NCBI GenBank assembly: GCA_012976225.1
Contig: JAAVVG010000002.1
Coordinates: forward strand, 1,054,001 to 1,118,000
DNA: 64,000 nucleotides
Reading direction: 5' to 3'
From: Golubevia sp. BC0850
Lineage: Eukaryota; Basidiomycota; Exobasidiomycetes; Golubeviales; Golubeviaceae
The notes below the pieces were generated by a model. It saw only the letters and a list, made by a program, of their open reading frames with translations, was not told the DNA's origin and searched no databases. Positions 23,321-39,060 of the stretch are shown one piece after another (within the stretch, counting starts at the first letter, position 1; the number at the start of each line of letters is the position of its first letter). Both the position numbers and the translations under genes were made by a program.

Positions 23321-26300
23321 ATGTCTGATCAATCAACTCTTGGGTAAGTAGAATTAGAAAAGGGTAGAATAGAAAGTCTTGAAGCTAGTAGCAAGCAAGA
23401 ATCTGGTTCACCTACCATGCTCACACTACGTTTGATACCAACTGACTCGCTCTCTCTCCCCTTCTCCCCACTCTGGCATTCCCTCTTACCCTCAGCAAAT
23501 TCTTCAAACGTTCTGACGGATCTGCACCCAAAGCCACAATGAAGCAACAATCTCTCAAAGCCTCCTTCAAAAAGGGAGTCGCAAATGAGAAGAAGAAAGA
23601 GAAAGAAGCACAACTTTCACCAGCACCAACAACCAAAGCTACTACTTCCACTTCCAAATCGCCTTCTCCCTCCAAATCTACCTCTTCTTCTAAATCACCA
23701 GTCAAAAAGGCTTCAAAAGATAAGTCAATCTCTCCTGTCAAAGGAAAGAAAGATGAAGATGAAGATGTGGAAATGGTAATTGAAGAGAAAGAGGTCAATG
23801 CTGCAACTGACAAGAAAGAGAAAGAAAAGGAATCAAAGAAACGTAAAGAACCTGGAACCAAGAAGGAGCCCATTGAGATTGGGCATCAGGAAGAGGAAGA
23901 TGATGAAGATGAAGGTGAGTCTCTTGGTTTATGGGATTGAGAGGAAGCATTTGGGTAGAGTGAAGAAGCAAGGTCTCAAGCGGAAGGCGGATTGTGGGTG
24001 GCAAATCTCTTTACGTCAAGATTCAACGTTATCCTTTGATTCGAATCGAATAAAACTATCTTACACGTTGGATTCTGATCGCGACGATCCAAGTTAAATC
24101 AAAAGCGTTTTGAGCTCCAGTTCCCTAAACTCTCCCCTCTGCCCCTCTCCTGCCTTCCAACTTCTCCAAAACCTCTCCTACAGTCATCCAAGCTCCATCA
24201 CGTAAGAAATCTCGTGTCACATCCAAATATAAGAAAGATTCCATCGTTCTCGATTCAGACGATGATGAAGAATTAGAAGAAATGAAACCTACTGCTTCAT
24301 CTTCATCAAAACCTTCTTCTTCTTCTTCAAAGAAAGTCTCTTCTGATTTAAAGATCAAATCTTCAATTTCCGATTCTTCTAAACCTTCTTCTCAGATCAA
24401 TAGATCTAAATCTCCGGTTTCTACTAAAGAGAAAGGGAATGGGAAAGAGCAAGCTAGATCTAATTCTCCGGAGAAGAAATCGATCAAAGAGAAATTGGAT
24501 GAGAAGGACAAGAGGAAGAAGGAGAAAGAGAAGGTCGTTGAGGTAGATGAAAATGAATCAAGTGAAGAAGAGGACGACGAAGATGAAGAGGAGGAAGATG
24601 ATTCTGAAGCTGAGGAGGAAGCGACTGAAGGATTGTGAGTCATTTCTTGTTTCTGCCTTCTGTGGAGATTCTCTTCTCTCATTCGTTTGGATTCAACTTG
24701 CTCACTCTCTTCCCATTCTTCTTCATGTCTCTGTTCATGTGTTCCACTCTTTCCCCCCAAGAGCCACCCTCTTCACCAAAGGTTTCAAGGACACAACCAC
24801 CGCTAAGAAAGAAAAAGGTAAAGCTAAAGGCAAAGGAAAAGTTCCAGAAGAAACTGATTTCGAAGTTCCGGATTGGAAAGAAGGTGACTCGTAAGTCTTC
24901 CAAAGATCCTTTTCCTCCTTTGTTTCTATACAGTATAGCCTTTTGACTTCTCTCTCCTTCCTTTTCCCCGATTTCTTCTTCCCTTCAGAGTTCCTTATGC
25001 AGCTCTAGCAGCTACTTTCTCTGCAATCGAAGCAACTCCAGGTAGACTCTTGACCATGCAAATCTTGACTAAACTTTTGATCAAGGTTATTGAGAAGAAA
25101 CCTCAAGAGTTGGTTTATGTTGTTTATCTCTGTGTCAATAGAGTGAGTATTTGATTCTAGAAATAATACTGGAAACAATTGTGAAAGTGCATGCAGATGA
25201 AAGCTTATCATATCTCTTTGGTTCAAATCAGATCGCTCCGGATTATGCTGGAATTGAATTAGGTATAGGAGAAACGATTATCATCAAGGCAATTGCTGAA
25301 GGAACTGGTAGGAAAGTTGCCGATGTCAAGAGAGATTTGGAAAATCTTGGTGATTTGGGAACGGTTTGTCTTGTAAGTTTTGAGGAGGAAGGGAGACTTT
25401 CTAGGATTGAGAGGAAAGAGACTTCGAGTAAAATTTGTGCCGACAAATCTCCTCCTTGTCTTCGTCCCACTGACTGTTTTTTGTCTATCCCAGAACTCGA
25501 AAAAGGGAGTGAGACAAATGTTCAAACCAACAGCTCATACCGTACCAAAGCTCTTCGCCGCCCTAACTTCAATCTCTTCAGAAACCGGTACTGGATCCGT
25601 AGCAAAGAAAGTCAACACCATCTCACGTCTAATTGGAGCTTGTCAAGGAAATGAATCCAAGTACTTGATTCGTTCTTTAGAAGGAAAATTAAGAATCGGT
25701 TTAGCTCAGAATAGTGTTGTGGTTTCTTTAGCTCATGCTATGGTCCTATCAGAAAATCTGAAGAAAGGAAAGAAGATGATTACTGATAGAGAAGAATTGA
25801 AGGAGGAAATGGAAAGGGGAGTTGAAGTCGTCAAACAGGTCTTCAGTGAATTACCTAACTTTGAATTGGTTTGTAGTGCTCTTTTGGAGAAAGGTTGGAG
25901 GGGTCTGAGAGAGGTTTGTAAGCTTACTCCTGGTGAGTTCTCGAAAGGGAGCAGCAAGGTGATAGGGGTGGAAGAGGGGGTTTTGTTGAAAAGTGGAATG
26001 AGCTTGAATTTCCTCGAACTGACCCTCTTTCTCTTTCTCCTCTTATTCTCTACTCCGCTTCTGGTTTCTTCTTGCCCTTCTCAGGAGTGCCTTTGAAACC
26101 TATGTTAGCAAAGCCAACCAAATCCATCACAGAAGTTCTAGATCGTTTCGAAGGAAAGAAATTCACCTGCGAATACAAATACGATGGAGAACGTTCTCAA
26201 ATTCACTTCTATCCCAATCCAAAGTATTCTATTATTTCTTCTTCTAACGACTTGAAAGACATGAAAACTTCCAACCTCTTACTTTCACCTTCAAAGAAAG

Positions 26301-28157
26301 CTCCAACTAAATCTACCTCAAACAATAAGTCTAACATTGGAGTCTTCTCTAGGAATTCAGAGAACATGTTAGCTAAGTATGTCGATTTAGTTGAGCAATT
26401 ACCTCGTGCTTTGAAAGATGGAGTTGAATCCTTGGTCGTCGACGCTGAAGTCGTAGCTTGGCAGGTTGAAAAGACTACTACCGGCAAAGATGGAAACGAG
26501 GTTCAGGAAGAAGCTAGATTGCTTCCTTTCCAGGAATTGAGTAAGAGGAAGAGGAAAGATGTCAAAGTGTGAGTTTGGGCTTAAATGAAGTGTGACAGAC
26601 ACAGAATCGGCTTTGAAGGAGAGCCTGGAGTGACTGGAAGTCAATTTGGCTCTGACAAACTTCTCTTTCTTTTTTCCCCTTCTTTTCGATTGGCAGTGAA
26701 GATATTACTACCAAGTGCAAGCTGTATGCTTTCGATCTCCTGTACCTCAATGGGGAGGTGAGTTGACTCGGAGACAGTGCCGCTTTATTGCTCACTCAGA
26801 ACTAATCTGACTTTCTCCTCTTTCTCTACCTCCCTTTCCAGTCATTGCTTCATCTTCCTCTGACAGTCCGTCGTGAGAAACTTCGTGAAAGTTTCCATGT
26901 AAGTGCGCTCTCCCTTCTTTGCTCTTCGTCGCAAGAAGCGACAGCTGGATAATTCGAATCTCTTGATCGCGTTCCGTCTCTGATCTGATTTTCTTGTGCT
27001 CTTTTTCTTCTTGAATTTCTCTAGGTTGTTCCAGACGAGTTCGACTTCGCCACCTCGGAAGATTGTACTACTACCGAAGAGATTCAAACTCTCTTGGATG
27101 CTAGTATCAAATCAGGCTGTGAAGGATTAATGGTCAAGATGCTGGAAGGCACTGAATCCTACTATGAGCCAAGTAGAAGAAGTATGAACTGGTTGAAGGT
27201 GAGCATCGAGAAAGTCGTTCAACCTTGACGACACGTCGACGTCCTTCTGACTTCGCTCCTTTTCCCTCGTCATCCCACTCGCAGGTCAAGAAGGATTATC
27301 GTGAGTCAAAAGATTGTCGAGCGCTTCAGCGAAAGGTCCAGAAGATGAATGCTAACGCTCGACGCACCTTTTTCTTCCCCTCTTCAGTCGCTGGTTTAGG
27401 AGACTCTCTCGATCTAGTCGTCATTGGAGCCTTCCTTGGTAAAGGAAAGCGTACCAATGTCTATGGTGCTTTCTTGCTGGCCTGTTACGATGCTGAAAGT
27501 GAATCTTATCAAGCTATCTGCAAAATCGGAACTGGATTCTCAGAGAAGAACTTAGACGACTTCTACGCTCTATTGAAACCTCATGAGGTCACAACAAAGA
27601 AAGGCTACTTCGACGTTGGTGATGCTAAACCTGATGTTTACTTCGATGCTAAGGTTGTTTGGGAAGTCTTGGCTGCTGATCTGTCTTTGAGGTTAGTGTC
27701 GACGTCTTGTCCGAGGATCAGAAGGAGCTTTTTAATGCCTTTACCATTTCTGACGCCGCTGTCTTATTCTTTTCATCTCGACAGTCCGGTTTACACTGCT
27801 GCTAAAGGAATCGTTGAAGCTCGTGGAATCTCTCTTCGTTTCCCTCGTTTCATCCGTGAGTCTCGAGACAGTCTTCCCTGATTTTGGGTCTTAATATCTG
27901 ACGCTCTTCTTTCCTTTTCTTTCTGCTGTCAGGTGTTCGTGACGATAAAGATGTTGAGGAAGCTACTGGATCTGAGCAGGTAAGTGCAAGAACTCTGACA
28001 TCTCCCCTTTCTTCCTCTGTTCTCTATCGTTGTTTGCTGATCAACGTCTTCTTCTCCTGCAATTTCTATCATCGAACATCAGGTCGCTGAGATGTACAAT
28101 CGTCAAGCCGTGATGACTCTTAAGGGTAAGAAGGAAGCAAATGACGACTACTGGTGA
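23321..28157 (+). CDS. CDC9: DNA ligase I
   Basis: Exons: 23321-23343, 23496-23914, 24184-24634, 24762-24890, 24989-25142, 25232-25372, 25494-25932, 26085-26568, 26697-26757, 26842-26898, 27025-27198, 27285-27300 (16 nt), 27388-27691, 27785-27855, 27933-27979 and 28083-28157, giving 1014 aa in frame. The N-terminus carries the PCNA-binding PIP box QSTLGKFF, split by the first intron. A long Lys/Glu/Ser-rich linker follows, then the ligase DNA-binding domain (MFKPTAHTVPKLF, GKLRIGLAQNSV). The catalytic core has EYKYDGER with the adenylated lysine at about 617. The OB-fold part contains KKDYLAGLGDSLDLVVIGAF. It seals Okazaki fragments and repair nicks using ATP. It is somewhat longer than yeast Cdc9 because of the linker. 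Confidence 0.96.
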
Positions 28158-28808
28158 AGAGAAACTCCACTCCTTCCCTTCAATCCCCGTTCCACTTTCT
28201 TCCCTTCGTCTCTTCTTAATCCCCATATCAAATGTGACAAGTGAAAAACAAAGCGACAAAATTCGAATTCAAACCATGTACTAGTAAACATAAAGAAACA
28301 ATTCTTTCTCCTCTAAAACGCTATCACCATTTACCATCACTTTGAATTCAAAGTCGGGCTTTTTGGCATTTGATTCAAAAGCCTGTTTGTGTGTAGGTTG
28401 AATGTAGGACATGTGTATAAGTGAGAATGAGGCGAGCTGTCAACAAGAAGGAAACGTCTTCTTTTACCCTTCTACTCACAATGATATCTCGAACTGAAGA
28501 TCGCACTTTGACCATCTGAACTTTTTGGAGCTTTCGATCATGCTCAGATCTTCAACAAGCCTCCCATCCTCTGGGTCAAATTCGGTAAAGCCGTTCCAGT
28601 TACTTTCCGCTCCAAGAGATTTCGTTCGAAGAACTCATGGCTTTTACCGAGACTCCAATCTTCTTCAAAGGGAACTCTGAACCACTCGTCGTGGAAGCTG
28701 GGTTTATCTAGAGAGACCCTGACCAGCATTCCCTTTGATTCACCTTTCAACCTCTGACTATCCGGCAGTTTCATTCTCCTTTCATTCGCCCTCTCCCATC
28801 AGCAGGCC
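28158..28808. other. Intergenic, ligase / F-box copy 2
   Basis: 3' UTR of the ligase gene and 5' flank of F-box copy 2. The 5' flank of copy 1 is not repeated here. No other gene was recognised. Confidence 0.4.
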
Positions 28809-29949
28809 ATGCTCACTCCTTCCATCAACGACTCTCTTCCTTCGGAACTCCTCTTTATCGCCTTCAAGTGGTTAGATGGGAATCGAGTTTTCAAGATTAG
28901 AATAGTCTGCAAGCAGTGGTTGGAGATCATCGACGAGAACAAAGCCTTGAGGCAGGTTCTAGTGCTGGGAGGAGAGGTAGAGTGGAACGAATCTGTCTTA
29001 GACCTCTTCGATGGGAAGAGTGGTTCGACTCTCAAGGAAGTTTCTCTCGAAGTGGAGAGTGAGGACGACATGAATGTCAATCACTTTACCACGGCACTAC
29101 TAAGATCGAACGGAAGCCTTCTCTCTTTCTCTCTGGTGGTAATTTATTGGAATGGCGGATTACACGAGAAACTGGAGCAACTAGGGAAGAAGGTTTTCCC
29201 AAGCTGGAGAACTTGGTGGATTTTAGAGCCACTGATACTGTATATCTCCCAAAGGTACGCCTACTGAGGAAGACAGGAATTGGCAAACTCATCGAAGATG
29301 GAATCTCTCCCCTCCAAGTCCTTTGGATGCCCTCAATCCCAACTCTTCTTCAGCGACAACCGGTCATCTTCCAGGATCTGGTCTTTCTCGCTGTCCTATA
29401 CAACGGAATGGGTCATTCGGAGTGGAGAGAGATCCTTAACCATAGTGCCGGAACCCTCAAACATCTCTACATCGCTCCGAGAGGAGAAAGCGATGGAGTC
29501 GCTCCCCTCCAATAACCACTCCTAGAGGTACTGGAACTGAGAGGTGGTCATTATAACTTCCCTGAATGGATGGTCATATCCTCAATCTCGAAGTTATCTT
29601 CCTACCTTCTACTCTCTGAACTCCCTCCAATTCATGAAATGAAGGTAGAACTAACTTTCGTGGAAACTGATGCCGAATCTAGGCGTCCCCGTCTACGAGT
29701 GCTACGTTTTCTAGATTGATCTACGGTCCCGAAACACTGGTGGCTTTCCTTCAAGCAGGAATCCTTCAAGCAGGAAGAAACAAAATCGAAGCTGGACTCG
29801 AGGTCGAAGGAGTGCGGATGGAGACTCCGAAGAAACTCGTCGTTTCCTTCAAAGAGCGCAACTCGGAAAGTTTGGAGCAGTTCAGCTCATTAGTAGAAAC
29901 AGTGATAGATATGGATCTCGAGCCCACGCTATGGGAAGTAGAGATGTAG
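28809..29949 (+). pseudogene. F-box gene copy 2 (degenerate, inverted relative to copy 1)
   Basis: From the ATG at 28809 the frame gives the F-box (SLPSELLFIAFKWLDGNRVF), then loses frame at the same missing base as copy 1 and meets the same TAA before PLLEVLEL. From about 28815 to 29700 it matches copy 1 (reverse complement of 11369-12254) base for base as far as I checked, with equal length and one silent difference noticed near the start. After 29700 it diverges sharply to a different paralogous end (VAFLQAGILQAGRNKIEAGL, then LVETVIDMDLEPTLWEVEM), and the join is itself out of frame. It is best read as a pseudogene partly overwritten by copy 1 or the reverse. Confidence 0.8.
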
Positions 29950-31014
29950 TTGGTGAGTGTTGGCTCTCGAGTTTTGATCCTCTGTCCGCCGCTGACTCGC
30001 TCGTCCTTCTTTCTTGCGGATACATTGCTTCAGAGCTTGGATAGGAGCCATCACTCGGAGAAATGGAGTCCTCCAGTCTCGTACTGAAACCCGAAATGTG
30101 AGTCATTATCGCACAGTATACTCGATGTTCGACGGGCTCGTCTTTGGTTTTTTATTTCCTTGCTTTTTGGCTTTTTCTCATTTTACCTTGATACTAATTT
30201 GACAAGTCCATCTGCTCTTCTCATTTCCTCCAGTGCCATCTCGTTCTGACCTTCAAACACGTCTCATCCATTCCGACTCTCCTCTTCAAGATCAACTACG
30301 ACCCGAGACTTTTTCCTTCCTCATTGTCAATATCAGCAAACAAATCTTCGACTCCCCTCTAGAGACCACCTCCTTTCTTCTCGCCCAAGATGTTCTCAAC
30401 TTCTCTCTTGCCCTTGCTCTTTTGCCTGGTCTCTTCTCCCAAAGAGTAGACCTGTTTCTTCGTCAGCTAAGTACAGTATGTACTAAAAAAACAAAGCGAA
30501 ATTTCCTAGAGAACGATTAAAAGAAGGGACAGCAGATCAGGTGCAAGCGACAAGAGAAACGATTGTCTGACACTTGAGCACGATTTCACATGTTCAGGCT
30601 CCCGAACCGCAGGAAAGTAAACCTTATTGTCATTTTGTGATTTTGAATTCCACATTCAAAAGTTCGCATAAAAAAAGAAAAGAGAGAAGCGAGGGGTGAA
30701 GCGAGAAGCGAGGGACGAAGCGCGAAGCAGGGGAAGGGGGGAAAGTTGAAAAGGAGATAGAGAGAAGAGACCACTGGGAAATGAGAGCAGAAGAATTAAC
30801 AAAGAAGTTGAAAAGAGATAAGATTTGAGAGAAGCTTTAAAAGGGCAAGAAAGAAGGGTGACAAGTTAAGAGGGCAGAGAGAAAACTGAAGAGAAGAGAA
30901 GTCGTAATTGAGGCTGAGTTGATCTAGAAGATTTACAGAAAGAGTAGGTAGATTGGTCATCTGAGAATGTCCTAATCTTCTACCATGCTCACTTCTTGTA
31001 AAAGACTTTACTTC
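29950..31014. other. Downstream of F-box copy 2; probably spliced 3' UTR
   Basis: A GTGAGT donor at about 29953 and a bounded segment 30035-30099 (cttcag before, gtgagt after) suggest a spliced non-coding tail. An open frame at 30233-30520 follows a tcctccag acceptor but resembles no known family. 30660-30740 is an imperfect purine repeat (gaagcgag units). Confidence 0.35.
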
Positions 31015-33358
31015 TTAAAGCTGGAACAGAGGCTGATCATCATTCTGTTGTTGCTGTTGCTGCTGACCTTGTTGAGGTTGTCGCTGAGCAGCATTTCCAA
31101 AAGCCATTTGACCAAGAGCACCAGTACGTTGAGAGCCAATACGAGCAGCATTTGGACCCACTAAAGAAGAAATGAAAATCGAAAAAAGGTTAAAATTGTC
31201 AGCATATCCCACTTAAATCATTCCACTACATTAATCTCCTTGGCCATGGCATCGAGAATACTCACTTCTCATATCACCAACATTACCAAAAGTATCAATT
31301 CCTTCACCAGTAGCCAACATTCTGTTGAGTTCAGCGAATTTAGGATCTTGAGAGGTTTTAGCTCTTGGAGGACCTGAAGGTTGAGGAGTTGGAGTTTGAG
31401 CAACAGGTTGAGGAGTTGGAGGAGTTGGTTCTGAAGAAAAGAGATCCCCAACTGGAACATGTTGTTGTTGTTGTTGAGGAGGAGGTAATTGTTGTTGTTG
31501 AGGTGCAGGACTTGAACCAAAAGTAGGACCGAAAGGATTGTTGGATCCAAAAGCTGTAGGTTGAGGTTGAATTGGTTGTTGTTGCTGCTAAGAAAGGCCA
31601 TAAGAAATAATAGAAAAGAAAAGAAGGTTGAGGATCGTAGTCAGAAACGCAAGAACTCAGCCAAACCAAACAAACCCCCCACCCATTCTTCATCTTTCCT
31701 GTCTCTAATTCCAAAGTCAGTCCAATTTCTCTCCTTCAAAAAGGTCTCACCTGAGTCATCAGCTGTTGATAATGTTGAGCCTGTTGTTGCAGTTCCAATT
31801 GTCTCTGTTGTTCAGCCCATTGTTGTTGCATCATTTGTTCCTGTTGAATTTGTTGTTGTAAAAATGGGTTATAACCAGTTTGCATAGGTTGTTGTTGTTG
31901 CATATAAGGATTATAACTTGTATATTGAGGTTGAACTCCATAAGTATTTTGTCCTTGAGAATTGACATCCACTAAGGGATTTCCGAAAAAGTCCACTTGT
32001 TGATTTTGTTGATTGGCGTAGGCCTGAAAGGATGGGAGAGAGGAAAAAAGAGAAGGAGGGAGAAGAAGAAGGTGGATGAGAGGAGGAGTCAAAAAGGTCA
32101 GGATTGGAGGGAAAGAGGTGAGAAGAGGGAGAAGGGTTTCAGGAAGGACTTACGTTAGGTCCATCTAAATTAATAGAATCATCAAACAAAGCATTCTGGT
32201 TTGCCATTTCCAATTCACGAATACGTTTCTCTTCTTCTTCCTTTGATAATTTGAGAGCTCTTTGAAGTTCTTCCTCGCTGAAAAAAGGATGAAAGGGGGA
32301 GGGGAGAGATAAATGTTTAGCGATCAATTCCCAGCCTTGCAAATTCGAGGTTGTGAGTGGCACCGCTTCTTATCGGACTGTTGATGAGTGGGTTCCAGTT
32401 TCTGAATTTCCAAGAAGTTGGTATTCAACCATCGATGAGAAATTGCCAATCTCATTCCAATTCGCAGCAAGTGTAGAGGAACCCGGAATCTGATCAACCC
32501 ATCGCCCTTCCAATCTCTCCTCTTCCTCCACCTTTGAATTCTCAGCCCTCATTATCAAATTCAAATACTCACTCCTTAGCTTCCCTCCTAATTTTCTCCT
32601 GTTCCTCTCTAGCCATTCTCTTACTTTCCTCAATAGCCTTTCTCAATTCCTCATCTTCATTTCCCTTTCTCTTATTCATTTCATTTCTTCTCCTTCTTTT
32701 ACCTTCTTCATCTTCAAAGTCATCTCTTTCTCTTTCTCCATCTCCATCTTCGCCACCCATTCTATCTCTCATGGTAGCTCTACTTCGTCTTTCATCTCTC
32801 AATCTACTTTCATCCTGGAGTAAATTCGTAATGTCTTTAGCTTTTTGTCTAACGTTTGCACCTTGATCTTTACCATATTCATCAACGTATTGAAATTCTT
32901 TCAACGTCTTTACAACATAAATGTTGTCTCTGAAATAGATTACACAGTTCTCTGAACCTGCGTGGAGGAGATAATCTAATAATGTTAAGGCTTTGAAAAC
33001 GTGTCTCCAGTTTTTACCTTTGTCGTTTAGACGTTTGTCCATTAATTCCATCATTTCTACAAAGTCGTTTCTGAGGAAGAGAAGAGGAGGAAGGGGATGG
33101 GGTTAGGTTGGAGATTGGTGGGTTGATAGGATAGAAGTGAAGTGGAACCCCATTGGGATGCCTTCTTGATTGATTAGGTTGGTTAAGTGTGACTCACTGA
33201 TTGTAACTCATTTGAGCCAATTCGTTCATTTGAGTTCCACTTGGACCCCAAGGATCATTTGAAGTTGCATCTCTGACTTTCACTTGAACGTCCGAATATC
33301 CTTTAATGTAATTCTTCCCCACTCGAACCGCTGACTTTGACATGTTTTGAATTGACAT
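31015..33358 (-). CDS. ENT1: Epsin (ENTH-domain endocytic adaptor)
   Basis: Exons in transcript order: 33358-33198, 33070-32573, 32277-32154, 32023-31751, 31587-31266 and 31160-31015, giving 507 aa in frame. Residues about 1-145 are an ENTH domain (VKVRDATSNDPWGPSGTQM, MMELMDKRLNDKGKNWRHVF, LTLLDYLLHAGSENCV), which binds PI(4,5)P2. Two ubiquitin-interacting-like helices follow (EEELRKAIEESKRM near 193, EEELQRALKLSKEEEE near 221). A Gln-rich tail then carries NPF motifs (NPFLQQ, NNPFGP) for EH-domain partners. The protein ends in LFQL, a clathrin-box-like sequence in the same terminal place as in yeast Ent1/2. It links ubiquitinated cargo, membrane and clathrin in endocytosis. Ent1 versus Ent2 cannot be separated from the sequence. 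It is divergent from SPC1. Confidence 0.95.
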
Positions 33359-33701
33359 CTTGTCAATAGAATTGGAAGTTTGATGAGGATTAGATTCAAG
33401 ATTCGTTTGATTGTAAGGGGTAAAGATGCAGAAGAGAACGGCAGCTGATAGCACAATGGGGATAGGGATGGATGGAGCAGGGACAGGAAAGGGTCAGCAA
33501 CTCAACTCATCCTGTCTCTCTAAATCTGATGAGGCATCTGCATCCGAGTCTGACTTGACGATCTCAATTTACTCACCAAATAAGAGTGATGACTTTAATG
33601 GTAATGGCCTACGGGAAGGAAGCTCAATCTCGATTTGCCTTCGCGTTTCCGGTTCCAGCACAGCTTCTCTCTTTCTCCTCTCCTCTCCTCTCCACAAAGT
33701 T
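33359..33701. other. Shared promoter region, epsin / SPC1
   Basis: A 343-nt divergent intergenic stretch. It is open in one forward frame but has no conserved peptide. A CT-rich tract just before the SPC1 ATG is typical of fungal 5' ends. Confidence 0.4.
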
Positions 33702-34275
33702 ATGGAGGCAATAAGAGAAGCAATTGAAGGCAAAATCGACTTCAAAGGTCAAAGATTGGCTGATAGAATAAATCAAGAAACTCTAGTCTTTGTCACTGTA
33801 AGTCACATCACACCTTCCCTCTTATCTGTTCAAAGATCCATCTTTTATTTACCCTCTCTCGACTCTCTTCTTCTCCTCTCAGGTTCTATCCTTCGCTTTA
33901 GGCTGGTTATCAGATTCTCTTTTCATCTGTCTAACAATATTCGGTCTAGGCTTCCTTGGGTCCTTGGTGGTGAGTTATCATTCATTTCTTTCTTTCCTTC
34001 GTTCCATTCTTTGCCTTCCAACTGACTCTTCTTCTTTCTCTCTCTTGAATTCTCTCGTACTCAATTTCATATTGCACATCAAACCTTCGTGCCTCTCATA
34101 CTCTCTACCCATCTTCATCTTTCGTCTTGAATTCAACTCTCAAATTCCTCGGTCCTTCATTAACACCCCTCAGGCATGCGTACCTCCTTGGACTTTCTAC
34201 CAAAAGAACCCAGTCATCTGGTTGCCTAATCGACCTAGTAATGCCGAATTGGAGCAGAGTAGGAAGGACTCGTAG
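33702..34275 (+). CDS. SPC1: Signal peptidase complex subunit 1
   Basis: Exons: 33702-33797, 33883-33969 and 34174-34275, giving 94 aa in frame, the usual SPC1/SPCS1 size. IEGKIDFKGQRLADRI matches the family signature (D-F-x-G-Q-x-L-A-x-x-I) just before the first membrane helix. Two hydrophobic segments (about residues 28-44 and 46-63) form a hairpin, ending in PPWTFYQKNPVIWLP, the family's PPWPxYxxNPLxW motif. It is an ER membrane subunit of the complex that removes signal peptides; it is thought to shield membrane proteins from cleavage. The ATG at 33702 was chosen because the family starts close to this motif. Confidence 0.93.
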
Positions 34276-34705
34276 CCTCTGGTAGAGCGATTGTAATCTT
34301 TAGTTTCGTTTCATCCCCTCTTTCAACTTTCTCTCGTCTCTCTCTCTCGCCTCTTTGTCAGATCTGTGGCGAATGGTCTGAGCTGTTGAGATCATAAAGA
34401 AAGAATTAGCAAGCGGAAAGGAGGCAAAATTCATAGCTTCGCTCGAGGCAGATCCACATTCCACTTCTGCCAGCAGTAAGATCTGTTCTCCCTGGTTTTT
34501 TTTAGCTCATCCCTCAACACAGATTCATTCTGAAATATTTTTGGAATAAAAATTTTCTACATAGAATTTGTATCTGAACTTGCTCCTAAATGAATCAAAC
34601 TTAGAGTGAAAAAGAGGTGCAGCTGCAGTGCCTTCACCTCCCTCAGAACAACACGTCGGCTTCTTCCTTCCCAATCATACCATCTTGCATCTAGCATCTT
34701 CAAAC
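34276..34705. other. Intergenic, SPC1 / MTHFR
   Basis: 3' flank of SPC1 and promoter of MTHFR. T-rich 3'-end signals lie around 34495-34560. No gene was seen. Confidence 0.4.
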
Positions 34706-38040
<3,335 letters not shown>

Positions 38041-39060
38041 AGAGGAGAAGGTGCATGTTGAAATTTTTGTTTCCAATCAATCGTAATTACATTCCTATAG
38101 AAATTGCAGGGTCATAGGTCAATTTGGCAATCGTCATATCGTCATCAGAAGGAACTGGAACCGCTTAGGAGAGGCTCTCACGACTCAGTATCGAACTGTT
38201 CCGAGTAAAAGGTTTTGGATGGATGGATGGATGGGCTGGGAAGGAGGGAGGAATCGTGCTGCAGCTTTCAGTCTTTTACTCTTCATTTGGAGGGATCTCT
38301 CTCAGCTCTGTCGCCGAGCAACCAAGAAAACTCACGATGAAACCTTTCTATTTGGTTCTGAGCTCTGGAAAGACTCGCGCTCTGTGAAATGCATCGTCAA
38401 TCTCTCCTCATTTAACCTCGGTCATCTTCCTTCTCGGCGTGAACATAGCTAGAGCCTTATAGAACAGAAGCAATGAGCGAGAGAGAGAGAGAGAGAAACT
38501 GGAAATTCGATTACTTCAGTCAAAAGAGGGAAAAGGGGGGGGGGAAGTTGCTGAACAGGTGCTCAAAGCAAAAGAAAAGATGAAAAGAGCCGGAAACAAG
38601 GAAGACGAGTAGTCAAGAGAAATCATTGTTGATGCGTAGCTAGTTTGGTAAGAGCTGGAGGGATGATGTGTCCACGAGTTGGGTTGATCTTGAAGATCGA
38701 TGTTGGAGGAGGGTAGAAAGATGATTGACATGAACCTTGCTTTATCGGCGGTGGCAGAAGGAGAAAGAGCGAGCAGGATAGACAAGAGGGTCAATACGAG
38801 AATCAGAGATGCGCTATAGAATTGCTATGGTAGAGAGACGAGGCAAGACAAGCTGTCGAAAAAGGACAGGTTGGGAGGGACTCTCAGATTTCCAACGGAA
38901 TCATTTGAGTGATGGAAACGATTGAACGAATAACAGTTGCAGCTGGAAGGAGACAGACAAAATGTGTTGTGCGTCAGCTTGCAAGCAAAGGAGCGCAAGA
39001 GGTATATCGAATAGAGACGAGGAGAAGGCAACGTAAACTCACCTTTTCAAGCCTCCGAGT
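38041..39060. other. Intergenic, MTHFR / F-box copy 3
   Basis: Contains a short (atgg)n run near 38217-38233, a (ga)n run near 38474-38494 and the spliced 3' flank of F-box copy 3. On the minus strand 38640-38800 has a hydrophobic stretch (LILVLTLLSILLALSPS) and, in another frame, INPTRGHIIPPALTKLATHQ before a stop. This hints at a small gene that I could not assemble. Confidence 0.35.

Noticed and set aside
24392-24760. Minus-strand Ser-rich open frame opposite DNA ligase I
   Set aside because: It is the antisense of the ligase gene's acidic and lysine-rich linker; Ser runs arise from GAA/GAT repeats.
28799-29292. Minus-strand open frames opposite F-box copy 2
   Set aside because: Shadows of the coding strand; the same shadows occur opposite copy 1 because the sequence is the same.
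30233-30520. 95-codon plus-strand open frame
   Set aside because: Follows an acceptor but has no ATG start in phase, no recognisable family and lies in the probable spliced 3' tail of F-box copy 2.
38516-38794. Minus-strand hydrophobic small protein
   Set aside because: A signal-like helix and a basic end are in different frames and I found no introns that join them in phase.
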